Shown: piece after piece, positions 63,608-64,000 of the stretch
Position numbering within the stretch: the first letter of the stretch is position 1
Layout: every line of letters starts with the position of its first letter
DNA from: Myxococcota bacterium
GTDB lineage: Bacteria > Myxococcota > XYA12-FULL-58-9 > JALHOP01
Reading direction: 5' to 3'
Assembly (NCBI GenBank): GCA_022842935.1
Contig: JALHOP010000008.1
Coordinates: forward strand, 124,001-188,000
Length of the DNA: 64,000 nt
Notes under the pieces: generated by a model
Databases searched by the model: none
Told to the model about the DNA's origin: nothing
Seen by the model: only the letters and a program-made list of their open reading frames with translations
Made by a program: the position numbers and the translations under genes

Positions 63608-64000
63608 CTACTCCGATGTGGACGACGAGGTGACAAGGTCGATGAACCCCTGAATCGTGGTGAGCTTGCGCTTCGAATCCGTGTAGAGCTTTGCCGCGAA
63701 AATCGCGGTGGCCGCGTGCCCGGCGAGCAGCGTGAACAGCTCGTGATCAACACTAGCAAGGCGCTTCTTCTGCCGCAAAAATTTATAGATCGACAGAACC
63801 CCGATCGTGAGCTCCTTGATCTTCAGGGGGACGCAAACGACTGGCGAGCTGAGGTCGGCGTCGACGCCTTCGAGCTCGGATACGAAATGCGGCACGCCGG
63901 TTTCGATGACCTCGTGTGCGATAGGTGACACCGGCACCTCCTGGGCGGTGCCCCAATCGAGTCCTTCGGCGACGAGCAGCTTCGGCTCCCAGCCACCGCG
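63608..64000 (-). CDS. GAF-domain protein, N-terminus outside window
   Basis: 131 codons open to the edge. It contains the C-terminal half of a GAF domain (PIAHEVIETGVPHFVSEL, SPVVCVPLKIKELTIGVLSIYKF, DHELFTLLAGHAATAIFAAKLY) and ends SSSTSE. GAF proteins bind small ligands or sense redox/light; the output domain, if any, lies outside. Position next to two receivers suggests a shared signalling path. Confidence 0.85.
   Translation of the reverse strand, partial: RGGWEPKLLVAEGLDWGTAQEVPVSPIAHEVIETGVPHFVSELEGVDADLSSPVVCVPLKIKELTIGVLSIYKFLRQKKRLASVDHELFTLLAGHAATAIFAAKLYTDSKRKLTTIQGFIDLVTSSSTSE

Overview
The window is a 64-kb stretch of high-GC, densely packed bacterial chromosome. No rRNA, tRNA, insertion sequence, phage gene or CRISPR array was seen. 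The mix fits a Gram-negative delta-type lineage, most plausibly Myxococcota, but this is inferred from gene content and not from a marker gene. The pointers are many lipoproteins with Asp/Gly-rich spacers, Gld-type ABC genes with a DUF4340 protein, an acetylornithine-type carbamoyltransferase, GlgE, and a large multiheme cytochrome locus.

Layout. 1-6.8 kb: an ATP-dependent DNA ligase (cut by the window edge) with its MBL-fold exonuclease, divergent transketolase, a heptamer tandem repeat, an AidB-like acyl-CoA dehydrogenase and a TPR protein. 6.9-18.9 kb: mostly minus strand. It holds CBS protein, exported MsrA, ROK glucokinase, phosphomanno/glucomutase, GDP-mannose pyrophosphorylase, NUDIX, MetK, RmuC and three unknown genes. 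19-24.3 kb: M3 peptidase, FAD oxidoreductase with a clear terminator, two tandem small heat shock proteins and a YjbQ protein. 24.4-29.8 kb: five-gene GldA/GldF/GldG/DUF4340/lipoprotein operon. 29.9-31.8 kb: divergent DUF418 membrane protein and TetR regulator around a perfect palindrome. 32-36 kb: arginine operon, carbamoyltransferase-argB-P-loop protein-argC. 36-39.5 kb: lipoproteins, a LysR regulator and a frameshifted ATP-grasp gene.

39.6-48.2 kb is the most striking region: seven overlapping or tightly packed minus-strand genes that together carry 30 CxxCH heme sites. In transcription order they are an OmcA/MtrC-type decaheme lipoprotein with a collagen-like spacer, a NapC/NirT-type tetraheme membrane protein, a 65-aa membrane protein, a triheme c7 protein, a diheme cytochrome fused to an outer-membrane beta-barrel, a monoheme lipoprotein, and a second decaheme lipoprotein made of two duplicated halves. 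I read this as an extracellular electron transfer conduit: quinol pool to periplasm to a self-wired porin to the cell surface. The separate MtrA/MtrB pair is replaced by one fused protein. The sequence supports the architecture; the function is inference.

48.3-64 kb: glgE, galT, an abbreviated complex I cluster (nuoE-F-J-K only), an EEP-family nuclease/phosphatase, a CDP-alcohol phosphotransferase fused to GtrA, an OmpA lipoprotein, hutU-hutI followed by an alpha/beta-hydrolase homologue that has lost catalytic residues, a 3-hydroxyacyl-CoA dehydrogenase, two CheY-like single-domain response regulators and a GAF-domain protein cut by the window edge.
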